A stretch of DNA of 34,131 bases from Glycomyces albidus (GCF_009451885.1 NZ_WIAO01000045.1:1-34131), one strand, 5' to 3'; shown: positions 22,171 to 30,620, counted from the first letter of the stretch. The notes: generated by a model from the letters alone, not told the origin. Made by a program: numbers and translations.

Positions 22171-23640
22171 TCAGCCAAGTCCGTACTCTCTCCAGCGTCG
22201 GTCCACTGTGGCCTTCACGGAGGCGCTCATGCGCATGGCCTCGGGCCAGCCGCGCGTGTAGCCCTCCTGGGGCCACTTGGCGGTCGCGTCGATGCCGGCC
22301 TTGCCGCCCCAGAACTGGTGGTAGGAGGCGTGGTCGAGGTGGTCGACCGGGCCCTCGGTGAGGAGGAGGTCGCGCGAGTAGTCCACGTTGCCGAGTGCGC
22401 GCCAGGCCACCTCGCGGTAGTCGTGCACGTCGCAGTCGGCGTCGACGACCACGATGAGCTTCGTCAGGCTCATCATCTGGAGGCCCCAGATCGCGCTCAT
22501 CACCTTCTGCGCCTGCTTCGGGAACTTCTTGTCGATCGAGACGATCACGCAGTTGTGGAAGACGCCCTCGGCGGGCATGTCGTAGTCGACGATCTCGGGG
22601 ATCATGATCTTGACCAGCGGCAGGAAGATCCGCTCGGTGGCCTTGCCGAGGCCGTGGTCCTCCTGGGGCGGGGCGGAGGTGATGATGGTGTGGTAGACCG
22701 GGTTCCGGCGCATGGTCATCGCCTGGACGCGCATCACCGGGAACGGCTCGACCGGGGTGTAGAACCCGGTGTGGTCGCCGAAGGGGCCCTCGGGGAGGCG
22801 CTCGCCGGGCTCGGCCCAGCCTTCGAGGACGATCTGCGAGTTGGCGGGGACCTGGAGCGGCACGGTCAGGCAGTCGACCATCTCGACCCGCTCGCCGCGC
22901 AGGAACCCCGCGAAGAGGTACTCGTCGATGTCCGGCGGCAGGGGTGCGGTGGCCGCGTAGGCCATGACGGGGTCGGGGCCGATCGCGATGGCGATCGGGA
23001 GGCGCTCGCCGCGGCGCTCGGCCTCGGCGTAGTGGCCGGTGGAGTTCTTGTGGATCTGCCAGTGGAGGCCGATCGAGCGCTCGTCGTGCTGCTGGAGCCG
23101 GTAGAGGCCGACGTTGCGCTTGCCGGTCTCGGGGTGCTTGGTGTGCGTGAGCCCGAAGTTGTGGAAGATCCCGCCGTCGCCGGGCCAGACCTGGAGGCCC
23201 GGGAGCAGGTTCAGGTCCACGTCGTCGCCGGTGAAGACCACTTCCTGGCATGGCGCCTTCTTGATCCGCTTGGGCGGCACCGATTTGAGCTGCATGAGCT
23301 TGCCGAGTCCGTCGCGGATGCCGGCCCAGCCGACCGGCAGCTCGGGCTTGGCCAGTTCGCCGATGCGCTGCCCGATCTCGTCGAGGTCGGCCACGCCGAG
23401 GGCCTTCGCCATGCGTCCTGTCGTCCCGAACAGGTTGATGGCGACCGGGATGTCGCTCCCGGCGGGCCGCTCGAACAGCAGCGCGGGCCCGCCTTCGCGG
23501 ATCACCCGCTGCGTGATCTCGGAGATCTCCAGGTGCGGGTCGACCTCGGCCGAGATCCGCTTGAGGTCGCCGTCGGCTTCGAGGGCGGCCAGGAACGACT
23601 GCAGGTCGTCGTACGGGAACTTGGGTGCCACGAGGCCCAT
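22171..23640 (-). CDS. mqnL: Menaquinone biosynthesis decarboxylase, UbiD family
   Basis: 489 residues. A prenylated-FMN-dependent decarboxylase expected to remove a carboxylate from the aromatic intermediate in the futalosine route. Motifs: FHNFGLTHTKHPETGKRNVGLYR and GLHWQIHKN (cofactor and metal region), then LPEGPFGDHTGFY with the catalytic E284 and D289. NCVIVSIDKKFPKQAQKVM and VDADCDVHD follow in the C-terminal half. ATG at 23640; no strong ribosome binding site. It is followed by mqnP. The prFMN synthase partner (UbiX type) is not in the window. Confidence 0.9.
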   Translation of the reverse strand: MGLVAPKFPYDDLQSFLAALEADGDLKRISAEVDPHLEISEITQRVIREGGPALLFERPAGSDIPVAINLFGTTGRMAKALGVADLDEIGQRIGELAKPELPVGWAGIRDGLGKLMQLKSVPPKRIKKAPCQEVVFTGDDVDLNLLPGLQVWPGDGGIFHNFGLTHTKHPETGKRNVGLYRLQQHDERSIGLHWQIHKNSTGHYAEAERRGERLPIAIAIGPDPVMAYAATAPLPPDIDEYLFAGFLRGERVEMVDCLTVPLQVPANSQIVLEGWAEPGERLPEGPFGDHTGFYTPVEPFPVMRVQAMTMRRNPVYHTIITSAPPQEDHGLGKATERIFLPLVKIMIPEIVDYDMPAEGVFHNCVIVSIDKKFPKQAQKVMSAIWGLQMMSLTKLIVVVDADCDVHDYREVAWRALGNVDYSRDLLLTEGPVDHLDHASYHQFWGGKAGIDATAKWPQEGYTRGWPEAMRMSASVKATVDRRWREYGLG

Positions 23641-23989
23641 TCAACCACCCGGGGCCGGGCCCGCCCGGCGAGGCCGATGCGGAGCGTGATCGCGGACCTT
23701 CGCGCGCAGTTCACACGTCTGTCGTACCCCGGCGATACGCTTCCCGTGTGATCTACTTAACGAAACGGTACCGTATCGTTTCGGAATGCCGTAGAGTCGT
23801 CCGCAACACCACACCGCCCTGCGGAGCCCGTCAAAGGGCCCGAGCGAGCGGCACCCGCGCCCGGGCCGTCACATCGCCCGCCCGCGGAACGTCATACCGA
23901 CGAGACCTTCAAACGACACCACCCGCGGTTTCGGCGCCGCGGCGACGACTCCGCACCGCCCCGCGGTGCGAGCACAGAATGGAAACCCT
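23641..23989. other. 349-bp divergent intergenic region mqnL / MFS exporter
   Basis: No gene is supported. It holds the 23-bp operator at 23761-23783 and a candidate plus-strand -10 TAGAGT at 23792-23797. The part from 23800 to 23960 is a GC-rich untranslated leader with no clear structure. Confidence 0.45.
23761..23783. promoter_or_regulatory. 23-bp palindromic operator upstream of the MFS-TetR operon
   Basis: CGAAACGGTAC-C-GTATCGTTTCG: two 11-bp arms around one central base with a single mismatched pair. This is typical of TetR-family sites. The TAGAGT at 23792 lies just downstream, so a bound repressor would block the promoter. The likely ligand is the regulator at 25606-26274. Confidence 0.7.
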
Positions 23990-25591
23990 GTGAGCGAAAC
24001 CCGTTCCGACCCGGTCCTGGAGGCCGGATCCGACGACCAAGGCCACCCGCGGCGGTGGGCCATCCTCGGCGTCCTCGTCATCAGCCTCATCGTCGTCGTC
24101 CTCGACAACACCGTCCTGAACGTCGCGATGAAGACCCTCGCCGAGCCCGCCCCCGTCGGCGTCGGCGCCACCCAGAGCGACCTCGCCTGGATGATCAACT
24201 CCTACACCCTCGTCTTCGCCGGCCTCCTCTTCGCCGCCGGCGTCATCGGCGACCGCATCGGCCGCAAGCGCATGCTCCTGGCCGGCCTCGTCGTCTTCGG
24301 CGTCGCCTCCCTGCTCTCGGCCTACTCCAGCACGCCCGACCAGCTCATCTGGTACCGCGCCCTCATGGGCGCCGGCGCGGCCATCATGATGCCCTCGACC
24401 CTCTCGCTCCTGCGGAACCTCTTCTCCGCCAAGGAGTTCCCGAAGGCCCTCGGCATCTGGACCGGCGCGGTCGGCATCGGCGGCGCCATCGGCCCGATCG
24501 TCGGCGGCGCCCTCCTGGAGCGCTTCTGGTGGGGCTCGGTCTTCCTCATCAACGTCCCCATCGTCGTCTTCGGCCTCGTCGCCCTCATGATCATGGCCCC
24601 CGAGTCCAAGGGCAGCCAGGCCCGCGCCGACTTCGTCGGCATGGCCCTGTCCATGATCGGCCTCGTCAGCCTCACCTACGGCATCATCGAAGCCGGCGAC
24701 GCCGGCTCCTGGAGCGGCATCGAGGTCTGGGGCACCATCGCCCTCGGCGTCCTCGTCCTGACCGCGTTCGTCCTGTGGGAGAAGCGCATCCCGCACGCCT
24801 CGCTCGACATGAAGCTGTTCAAGAGCACCCGGTTCTCGGCCTCCTCGGCCATCATCACCCTGACCTTCTTCGGGATGATGGGCCTGATGTTCTTCATGAC
24901 CTTCTACCTCCAGCTCCTCAAGGGGTACTCGCCGCTGGAGACCGGTCTGCTGTTCCTGCCGTTCGGCGCGGCCATGCTCGTCTTCGCGCCCCTGTCGAAC
25001 ACCCTGGTCAACCGCTTCGGCGCCAAGGCCGTCGGCATCGTCGCGATGCTCCTGGTGATCACCAACTTCACCGCCACCGCGTTCGTCCTCGAGGCCGACA
25101 CCCCGGTCTGGGTCGTCATCGTCCTGTTCCTCATCACCGGCGCCGGCATGGCCAACCTCATGCCGCCCGCGATGAACACGCTCATGTCCTCGGTCCCCAG
25201 GGAGAAGGCCGGCGTCGGCTCCGCCCTCGCCAACACCCTGCGCCAGGTCGGCGGCGCCCTCGGCGTCGCCGTGCTCGGCACGATCATGGCCCAGTCCTAC
25301 CAGTCCCAGATCGCCGACAGCGCGCCGCAGCTCCCGGACGAGGCCCGCGAGTCCTACGCCTCCACCTACGGCGCGCTCGAGACCGGGGCCCTCCCGCAGG
25401 ACGCGACCGCCCGGATCGTCCAGGCCGCGAACGACTCGTTCATCCACTCCCTGCACACCACCGCGCTCGCCGCCATCGTGGTCGGCGTGGTCGGCCTGGT
25501 CATCATCGCGCTGTTCTTCCCCGGACGGCAGCGCCGCGACGGCACCGCGGCCCCGACCGAGGCGGCCGAGCCCGCCCTGGCCGAGGTCTGA
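23990..25591 (+). CDS. DHA2-family MFS multidrug exporter (EmrB/QacA type)
   Basis: 533 residues, 14 membrane helices. Proton-driven export of hydrophobic compounds is expected. TM1 has the DHA2 signature LDNTVLNVA; motif A is GVIGDRIGRKRML in the loop after TM2; motif C is GAVGIGGAIGPIVGG in TM5. ASLDMKLFK precedes the second half and MNTLMSSVPREKAGVGSAL marks TM11-12, both typical of the family. GTG at 23990 is chosen because the sequence from 23966 adds nothing conserved and GGA lies near 23981. The TetR gene follows after 14 nt, so both share the palindrome-controlled promoter. Substrate unknown. Confidence 0.92.
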   Translation: MSETRSDPVLEAGSDDQGHPRRWAILGVLVISLIVVVLDNTVLNVAMKTLAEPAPVGVGATQSDLAWMINSYTLVFAGLLFAAGVIGDRIGRKRMLLAGLVVFGVASLLSAYSSTPDQLIWYRALMGAGAAIMMPSTLSLLRNLFSAKEFPKALGIWTGAVGIGGAIGPIVGGALLERFWWGSVFLINVPIVVFGLVALMIMAPESKGSQARADFVGMALSMIGLVSLTYGIIEAGDAGSWSGIEVWGTIALGVLVLTAFVLWEKRIPHASLDMKLFKSTRFSASSAIITLTFFGMMGLMFFMTFYLQLLKGYSPLETGLLFLPFGAAMLVFAPLSNTLVNRFGAKAVGIVAMLLVITNFTATAFVLEADTPVWVVIVLFLITGAGMANLMPPAMNTLMSSVPREKAGVGSALANTLRQVGGALGVAVLGTIMAQSYQSQIADSAPQLPDEARESYASTYGALETGALPQDATARIVQAANDSFIHSLHTTALAAIVVGVVGLVIIALFFPGRQRRDGTAAPTEAAEPALAEV

Positions 25592-25605
25592 GGGACAATC
25601 GAGCC

Positions 25606-26274
25606 ATGACACCCGAGCTCCGCGATGCGACAGCCCACCCCGGCGCCCCTGCGGCGACGGCTCCGGCGGCGCCCGCCCCCGCCAAGGGGCGGCCCCGCAG
25701 CGAGGCGGTGAGCCACTCCATCCTGGAAGCCGCGCTGGACCTCATCGCGGAGCACGGGACGGTCGCCGACGTCAGCGTCGAGGCCGTCGCGGAGCTCTCG
25801 GGCGTCTCGAAGGCCACGATCTACCGGCGCTGGTCCTCCAAGGAGGAGCTCATCGCCTCGGCCTTCGAGAGCATCAAGGCCCCGCTGCCGGACTCGATGC
25901 CGCGGACCTCGCTGCGCGACGACCTCGTCCACCTGGGCAACACCATGCGCCGCACCTACGGCCCCCGGGACACGAAGGTCGTGCGGTGCATGATGACCGC
26001 GGTCAAGGACGACCCGGAGTACAAGAAGCACCACGAGCGGCTCGTGGAGCACCGCCGCGCGTTCGTGCGCGACACCTTCGCGCACTGGGTCGAACGCGGC
26101 GAGGTCGCCGCGGACCTCGACCTCGACCTGGCGGTCGCGATGTTCATCAGCCCGCTCCTGACGATCTTCGTCTACGGGCACTACTCGCACCTCCAGGCCG
26201 ACGACACCGTCGAGCGCTTCGTCGACCACCTCCTGCGCGGCCTCGGCGGCCCGCTCTGCGAATCGCGCAACTGA
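25606..26274 (+). CDS. TetR-family regulator of the adjacent exporter
   Basis: 222 residues, ATG at 25606 just after the exporter gene; AGGGA lies about 10 nt upstream. The first 27 residues are Ala/Pro-rich linker. HTH at about residues 53-80: VSVEAVAELSGVSKATIYRRWSSKEELI. The C-terminal part (VVRCMMTAVKDDPEYKKHH, FISPLLTIFVYGHY) resembles the TetR_C_11/16-type ligand domain. It probably binds the 23-bp palindrome at 23761 and is relieved by an exported compound, thereby repressing its own operon. The frame is open far upstream only as a shadow within the exporter gene. Confidence 0.9.
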   Translation: MTPELRDATAHPGAPAATAPAAPAPAKGRPRSEAVSHSILEAALDLIAEHGTVADVSVEAVAELSGVSKATIYRRWSSKEELIASAFESIKAPLPDSMPRTSLRDDLVHLGNTMRRTYGPRDTKVVRCMMTAVKDDPEYKKHHERLVEHRRAFVRDTFAHWVERGEVAADLDLDLAVAMFISPLLTIFVYGHYSHLQADDTVERFVDHLLRGLGGPLCESRN

Positions 26275-26302
26275 ACCGCGACACCGAACACGACGGAACA
26301 CC

Positions 26303-26338
26303 GCGGCCCCGGCCGGTCGAATGACCGGCCGGGGCCGC
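26303..26338. terminator. Very strong hairpin between convergent tetR and cel6 genes
   Basis: GCGGCCCCGGCCGGTC, loop GAAT, then the 16-nt complement at 26323-26338: a perfect 16-bp stem, 28 nt past the tetR stop. Confidence 0.8.
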
Positions 26339-26360
26339 AGTGCATGTCGCACAGGTTGCG

Positions 26361-26390
26361 ACCGGGCCCCGCCGTCCCGCGGGGCCCGGT
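26361..26390. terminator. Second hairpin in the convergent gap
   Basis: ACCGGGCCCCGC, 6-nt loop, GCGGGGCCCGGT: a perfect 12-bp stem. Confidence 0.6.
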
Positions 26391-26421
26391 CTCCGGAAGG
26401 AACCGAGGATCTGGTCGGAAG

Positions 26422-26451
26422 GGGCCCGGCGATCCGGGGAGCGCCGGGCCC
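26422..26451. terminator. Third hairpin, just past the GH6-CBM2 stop codon
   Basis: GGGCCCGGCG, 10-nt loop, CGCCGGGCCC: a perfect 10-bp stem 7 nt beyond the minus-strand stop; the most direct terminator of the cellulase gene. Confidence 0.6.
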
Positions 26452-26458
26452 GGAGCCG

Positions 26459-28219
26459 CTACAGCGGCGGGTAGGCGTTCGCGAGCAGCTCGGCGAACTG
26501 CTCCGAGGACCAGTGGCCCGAGAGCGGCATGTCGTCGCGTGCGCCGCTGGGGTTGTTGCCGTTGCGGATGTTGCCCTGGTAGTCCGGGTCGCACATCTCG
26601 TCGAAGCCCTTGCCCTCGTTGTTCGGGATCTCCTCCGAGGCGCCGTCGGACTCGCCCGGGGGCTTGATCCACACGTAGGCGTCGATGCCGGGCTCGGGGT
26701 TGGCCTGCGGCCGCTCGCCGAGGCCCGCGCCGGCCTGGTTGCACCAGTTGCCCTTGTTGTAGCGCTGGTCGAGCCTGGACTCGTCCACGAACTCGATCGG
26801 GTTCGTCGAGGTCGACGGGCCGGTCGGGCGGTAGTCGCCGCCCCAGCCGTTGCGGCTGGTGTCGATCAGCATGCCGATGTCCTCGTTGAAGCCGTTGTCG
26901 ATCAGCTCCTCCCGCAGCGCGGTGGCGAAGTCGATCTCACCGTTGTAGGAGTTCCAGTCGACCCACTTCACGTCGCCGTTCTGGTTGATCGGCCGGCCGC
27001 CCACGACCTGGTCGACGTCCCAGTACGGCTCCTCGAGCACCGAGTAGTTCGCGGTGTTCGTGATGAACCCGTGGACGTCGTCGGCGGTCATGCCGTTCTC
27101 GCCGATGAGCGAGCCCCACAGCTCCGCGGAGGCGTGGAAGTTGTCGTACTGCGGGTCGTCGTTCGTCCACCCGATCCAGCCGTGGTGGCCGGCGTCCAGG
27201 TAGTTGTACGTGTTCGGCAGGGCGCCGAGCTCGGCAGTCGCGTACGAGATGCCGTCGATGTAGTTGCCGTTGGCCTTCATCGTGTCGCAGTTGTCCGTCG
27301 CGGTGGCGCGGGGCGACACGTTGGTGACCAGGTTCGGCAGCGAGTCGATCTCGATGACGTTGACGATCTTGAGGTCGGCGTACTTCGACTGCCCCATGAT
27401 GTCGACGATCGGGTCGATGTAGTCGTTCTTGTACTCGTCGATCTCGTCGGCGGCGAGCTCGCCGTTCGACGCCAGCGCGGCGCAGTCGCGGCCGGGCAGG
27501 TTGTAGATGACGACCTGGATGACGTCGGCGCCCTGCTCGAGCGCCTCGTCGAGGTGGTCCTCGAGGCCCATCGAACCGGTCGTCGGGGAGTCGTTGCCGT
27601 AGATCGCGGAGGTGCGGTCGAGCCACACGCCCGTGGGCTGGTCGGCGATCGCGTCGCCGCCCGGCTCGGCCGCCGCGTTGGCGGACCAGATCGGGTTGAC
27701 GTAGACCTGCGCGCCGGCGTACGGGTTGTCGACCTTGTCGCCCGGCTCGCCGGGGGAGGTCGGGTCGTCGCTGGTGGGGTCGTCGCTGGTGGGCGGGTCG
27801 ACCGGCCCGTTGCAGACGTCGCCGTTGACCGTGAACTGGCCGGGCGCCGTGGAGGAGCCGGAGCCGATGAAGCCGAAGACCTCGCGGCTCTGGCCGGATC
27901 CGATCGACGCGTTCCAGCCGACGTCCTTACCGGTGAAGGCGGTGCCGCTCTGGCTCCAGCTCACGTTCCACGCGCTGGAGACGGTGGTGCCCGAGGGGAA
28001 GTTCCACTTGAGCTCCCATCCGTTGATGGGTTCGTCGGCCGTGATGGTGACGTTGGCCTGGAAGCCGCTGCCCCAGGTGCTGACGACCTTGTAGTCGACC
28101 TTGCAGCCCTCTTCGGCGAGTGCCTGGTTCGCCGAAGCGAAGGTCAATCCGGTCGCGGCGAGCGCTCCGATGGCCACACCGGTGATGGCCATTCTCCTTC
28201 GTCTTCGAGATTCTTGCAT
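26459..28219 (-). CDS. Secreted GH6 cellulase (exocellobiohydrolase-like) with N-terminal CBM2
   Basis: 586 residues. The ATG at 28219 is chosen because GAAGGA lies 8 nt upstream; a longer frame adds 11 residues. Signal peptide 1-35 (RRRRR, hydrophobic core, cut after NQALA). CBM2 at 36-137, with the terminal disulfide pair C39-C136 and surface tryptophans (W49, W68, W84 region) that bind crystalline cellulose. An Asp/Pro/Thr-Ser linker at 138-160 repeats DDPTS. The GH6 domain runs 161-586: the acid is D245 in YNLPGRDCA, the base region D525 in KPPGESDG, with DAGHHGWIGW and GNWCNQAGAGLGERP. The ~425-residue catalytic domain with long loops resembles exo-acting Cel6B more than endo Cel6A, so cellobiose release from chain ends is likely. 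TTGACA promoter and CelR/CebR box upstream. Confidence 0.93.
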   Translation of the reverse strand: MQESRRRRRMAITGVAIGALAATGLTFASANQALAEEGCKVDYKVVSTWGSGFQANVTITADEPINGWELKWNFPSGTTVSSAWNVSWSQSGTAFTGKDVGWNASIGSGQSREVFGFIGSGSSTAPGQFTVNGDVCNGPVDPPTSDDPTSDDPTSPGEPGDKVDNPYAGAQVYVNPIWSANAAAEPGGDAIADQPTGVWLDRTSAIYGNDSPTTGSMGLEDHLDEALEQGADVIQVVIYNLPGRDCAALASNGELAADEIDEYKNDYIDPIVDIMGQSKYADLKIVNVIEIDSLPNLVTNVSPRATATDNCDTMKANGNYIDGISYATAELGALPNTYNYLDAGHHGWIGWTNDDPQYDNFHASAELWGSLIGENGMTADDVHGFITNTANYSVLEEPYWDVDQVVGGRPINQNGDVKWVDWNSYNGEIDFATALREELIDNGFNEDIGMLIDTSRNGWGGDYRPTGPSTSTNPIEFVDESRLDQRYNKGNWCNQAGAGLGERPQANPEPGIDAYVWIKPPGESDGASEEIPNNEGKGFDEMCDPDYQGNIRNGNNPSGARDDMPLSGHWSSEQFAELLANAYPPL

Positions 28220-28281
28220 TTTTCGATGTCCTTCGGGGTCGATGGGCCGCACGATGGGAGCCCGGAACGGGTGTCCATCAA

Positions 28282-28295
28282 GGGAAGCGCTCCCA
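28282..28295 (-). promoter_or_regulatory. CelR/CebR-type operator of the GH6-CBM2 gene
   Basis: The minus strand reads TGGGAGCGCTTCCC, 13 of 14 bases of the CelR/CebR consensus TGGGAGCGCTCCCA known from Thermobifida and Streptomyces. It lies just downstream of the expected transcription start, so the cellobiose-responsive LacI-family repressor would block elongation or initiation. Confidence 0.85.
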
Positions 28296-28307
28296 AGATG
28301 TGCATTG

Positions 28308-28337
28308 ATAATCTCCGATATATAGATGGACTGTCAA
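28308..28337 (-). promoter_or_regulatory. Promoter of the GH6-CBM2 gene
   Basis: The minus strand has TTGACA (28337-28332), an 18-nt AT-rich spacer, and GATTAT (28313-28308): a near-consensus -35 and a four-of-six -10. Transcription should start near 28301, leaving an 80-nt leader with the operator at its beginning. Confidence 0.7.
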
Positions 28338-28486
28338 GAGGTGCGCCAGGATATTTCATGCAGGAGTCCGTTTCGGCCACCGCTTTCACGGGTTGCCTGC
28401 CGGGCGGCAAGCGCTTGAATCAGTGAAAACGCTCCCGCGGAAAACTCGAAGGGAAGCTCAGAAAAACCTCGCCCCGGACACGCCGA

Positions 28487-28514
28487 AGGCGGGGCCGCAT
28501 GTGCGGCCCCGCCT
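28487..28514. terminator. Hairpin after the second GH6 gene
   Basis: AGGCGGGGCCGCA and TGCGGCCCCGCCT form a 13-bp stem 37 nt past the minus-strand stop at 28551, separating the two cellulase genes. Confidence 0.75.
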
Positions 28515-28550
28515 CGAGGGGCGGAGTGCCGGTCCGCCCGCACCCGGCCG

Positions 28551-29966
28551 CTAGTTCAGCGGCGGGTACGCGTTCGCGAGCAGCTCCTGGAACTGCTCGG
28601 AGGACCAGTGGCCCGACAGCGGCATCTCGCCGCGCGCGCCGCTCGGGTTGTTGCCGTTGCGGATGTTGCCCTCGTAGTTCGGGTCGCACATCTGATCGAA
28701 GCCCTTGCCCTCGTCGTTCTCGATGTACTCGGAGGAGCCGTCGGACTCGCCCGGGGGCTTGATCCACACGTAGGCGTCGATGCCCGCCTCCGGGTTCACC
28801 TGCGGGCGCTCGCCGAGGCCGGCGCCGGCCTGGTTGCACCAGTTGCCCTTCTGGTAGCGCCGGTCGATGCGCGACTCGTCCACGAAGGTCGCCGGATCGG
28901 TGGAGCTCGACGGGCCGGCGGGCCGGTCGGGACCGCCCCAGCCGTTGCGGCTGGTGTCGATCAGCATGCCGATGTCCTCGTTGAACCCGTTGGCGACCAG
29001 CTCCTCCCGGAACGCGGTCGAGAAGTCGATCTCGCCGTTGAAGTCGTTCCAGTCGACCCACTTCACGTTGGGGTTCTGGTTGATCGGCTGGCCGCTCACG
29101 ACCTGGTCGACCTCCCAGTAGGGCTCCTCGAGCGCCGAGTAGTTCGCCGTGTTGGTGATGAAGCCGTGCACGTGGTCGGCCGTCATGCCGTTCTCGCCGA
29201 TGAGCGAGCCGAACAGGGCCGCGGACGCGTTGAAGTTGTCGTACTGCGGGTTGGCGTCCGCCCATCCGATCCAGCCGTGGTGGCCGGCGTCCAGGTAGTT
29301 GTAGGTGTTCGGCAGCGCGCCGAGCTCGGCCGCGGCGTAGGAGACCCCGTCGACGTAGTTGCCGTTGGCCTTCATCGTGTCGCAGTTCGCGGTCGCGGTG
29401 GGGCGCGGGGAGACGTTGGTGACCAGGTTCGGCAGCGAGTCGATCTCGATCACGTTGACGATCCGCAGGCCGGCGTAGGCCGGGTCCGACTGGATCTCGA
29501 CGATCGGGTCGATGTACTCGTTCTTGTACCGGTCGATCGCGTCGGCGGGGAGCTCGCCGTTGGAGGCGAGCGCGGCGCAGTCGCGGCCGGGCAGGTTGTA
29601 GATGACGATCTGGATGACGTCGGCGCCCTGCGCCACCGCCTCGTCGAGGTGGTCGCGCAGGCCCATCGAACCGGTGGTGGGGGAGTCGTTGCCCTCGATC
29701 GCGCTGATCCGGTCGAGCCACACGCCGGTCGGCTGGTCGGCGATCGCGTCGCCGCCCGGCTCGGCCGCGGCCCGCGCCGACCACTGCGGGTTCACGTACA
29801 CCTGCGCGCCCTCGTAGGGGTTGTCGACCTTCGCCTGCGCGGCGTCGACGGGGTCCTCTTCTGCGGCGCCGGCGGTGGTCACCGCCATGGCGCTGACGGC
29901 CGCCACCGCGGCCGCGGCCGCCAGTGCGGCCAGGCGCCGGTGTCGTCTGCTTCGGTTGAGCGTCAT
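28551..29966 (-). CDS. Secreted GH6 cellulase (exocellobiohydrolase-like) without binding module
   Basis: 471 residues from the ATG at 29966, preceded by GGGAAGG. Signal peptide 1-35 (RRHRR, long Ala/Val core, cut after AGA|AEE). The catalytic domain from V47 to the end matches the neighbouring GH6 gene almost residue by residue: YVNP, LPGRDCAALASNGEL (acid D129), DAGHHGWIGW, KPPGESDG (base region), GHWSSEQFQELLANAYPPLN. It lacks the CBM2 and linker, so it is suited to soluble or amorphous cellulose chains. Tandem duplication followed by module loss or gain is the simplest origin. Its own TTGACA promoter and a CelR/CebR-type box indicate co-induction with its neighbour by cellobiose. Confidence 0.92.
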   Translation of the reverse strand: MTLNRSRRHRRLAALAAAAAVAAVSAMAVTTAGAAEEDPVDAAQAKVDNPYEGAQVYVNPQWSARAAAEPGGDAIADQPTGVWLDRISAIEGNDSPTTGSMGLRDHLDEAVAQGADVIQIVIYNLPGRDCAALASNGELPADAIDRYKNEYIDPIVEIQSDPAYAGLRIVNVIEIDSLPNLVTNVSPRPTATANCDTMKANGNYVDGVSYAAAELGALPNTYNYLDAGHHGWIGWADANPQYDNFNASAALFGSLIGENGMTADHVHGFITNTANYSALEEPYWEVDQVVSGQPINQNPNVKWVDWNDFNGEIDFSTAFREELVANGFNEDIGMLIDTSRNGWGGPDRPAGPSSSTDPATFVDESRIDRRYQKGNWCNQAGAGLGERPQVNPEAGIDAYVWIKPPGESDGSSEYIENDEGKGFDQMCDPNYEGNIRNGNNPSGARGEMPLSGHWSSEQFQELLANAYPPLN

Positions 29967-30038
29967 GTGCCTTCCCTTCCCTTGCTCACCGTCTGTTCGG
30001 AGGTGGCCGGGAGCGGCTCCGCATGTACCGGGTGACCA

Positions 30039-30052
30039 CGGAAGCGCTCCCA
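30039..30052 (-). promoter_or_regulatory. CelR/CebR-type operator of the second GH6 gene
   Basis: The minus strand reads TGGGAGCGCTTCCG, 12 of 14 bases of TGGGAGCGCTCCCA, at the same distance from its -35 (35 nt) as in the neighbouring gene (36 nt). Confidence 0.8.
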
Positions 30053-30064
30053 ACATCACATCGA

Positions 30065-30093
30065 AGTTTGCCTATGCGTGAGTGTGATGTCAA
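30065..30093 (-). promoter_or_regulatory. Promoter of the second GH6 gene
   Basis: The minus strand has TTGACA (30093-30088), 17 nt, then CAAACT (30070-30065). A start near 30058 would put the operator over the first transcribed bases. Confidence 0.6.
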
Positions 30094-30367
30094 GAGTTCT
30101 GCGACCGGAGAATCCAGAAAATTCCGATTAGCGGCAAAAGCAATGACTCAGGGTATTGGTCCGGCTTCAGAGTGTGGGCAATTGCCCTAAATAGAACAAT
30201 TCCACTCCGAAATGGATTAATGACGCTCGAGAATGCAGTGGAGCGCTGCGGCGGGCAAGCCGAAAGCCGGTCCCTGCGCGCGTCCCCCGCGGCCGGGCGG
30301 GCCGTGGTGCGCTGCGCTGGACCGGCTTGTGCCAGGCAGGTCTGCGGATGGCGGTCGCGGTGCGACC
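30094..30367. other. Intergenic region between GH6 gene and bldC
   Basis: No gene is supported. The first 150 bases are unusually AT-rich for this genome (AGAACAATTCCACTCCG region). AAGCCGGTCC (30264-30273) and GGACCGGCTT (30319-30328) are complementary 10-mers 45 nt apart that could form the bldC terminator. Confidence 0.4.
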
Positions 30368-30583
30368 CTAAGACTGGGCGTTCCCCGATTCGAACGTGGT
30401 CTGCGCGCCGGGGTCCCCCTCGAGCAGGGCCCGGACCTCGGATTCGCGGAACCGACGGTGACCGCCCGGTGTGCGGATGCTCCCGATCCGGCCGGCCGCG
30501 GCCCAGCGCGTGACGGTCTTCGGATCGACGCGGAACAGCGAGGCTACTTCGCCGGGTGTCAGTAGGCGGTCCTCGGTCTCCAT
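30368..30583 (-). CDS. bldC: Developmental regulator BldC
   Basis: 71 residues from the ATG at 30583, with a strong GGGGAGGAAG site upstream; a longer open frame adds 16 unconserved residues. A one-domain MerR-like winged HTH: LLTPGEVASLFRVDPKTVTR is the helix pair and IRTPGGHRRFRESEVRALLEG the wing, nearly identical to Streptomyces BldC (68 residues). In Streptomyces it binds direct repeats cooperatively and holds back the start of sporulation. The C-terminal tail after ALLEG is species-specific. Monocistronic, with its own promoter at 30621-30650. The start codon and promoter face the lrp gene, so the two are divergent. Confidence 0.95.
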   Translation of the reverse strand: METEDRLLTPGEVASLFRVDPKTVTRWAAAGRIGSIRTPGGHRRFRESEVRALLEGDPGAQTTFESGNAQS

Positions 30584-30620
30584 GATTTCTTCCTCCCCGT
30601 GATGAAGACTCACTTCGTGC

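Larger units (their letters stand above)
28220..28550. other. 331-bp gap between the two cellulase genes
   Basis: Holds the downstream gene's operator and promoter and the upstream gene's terminator. Also present are a perfect CAAGCGCTTG palindrome (28408-28417) and a partial GGGAGCG half-box on the minus strand near 28427-28436; these are possible extra LacI-family contacts. AT-rich around 28300-28340. Confidence 0.5.

Noticed and set aside
20354..23644. 1096-residue minus-strand open frame
   Set aside because: Out-of-frame shadow across mqnL and mqnP; those genes have full family motifs in another frame.
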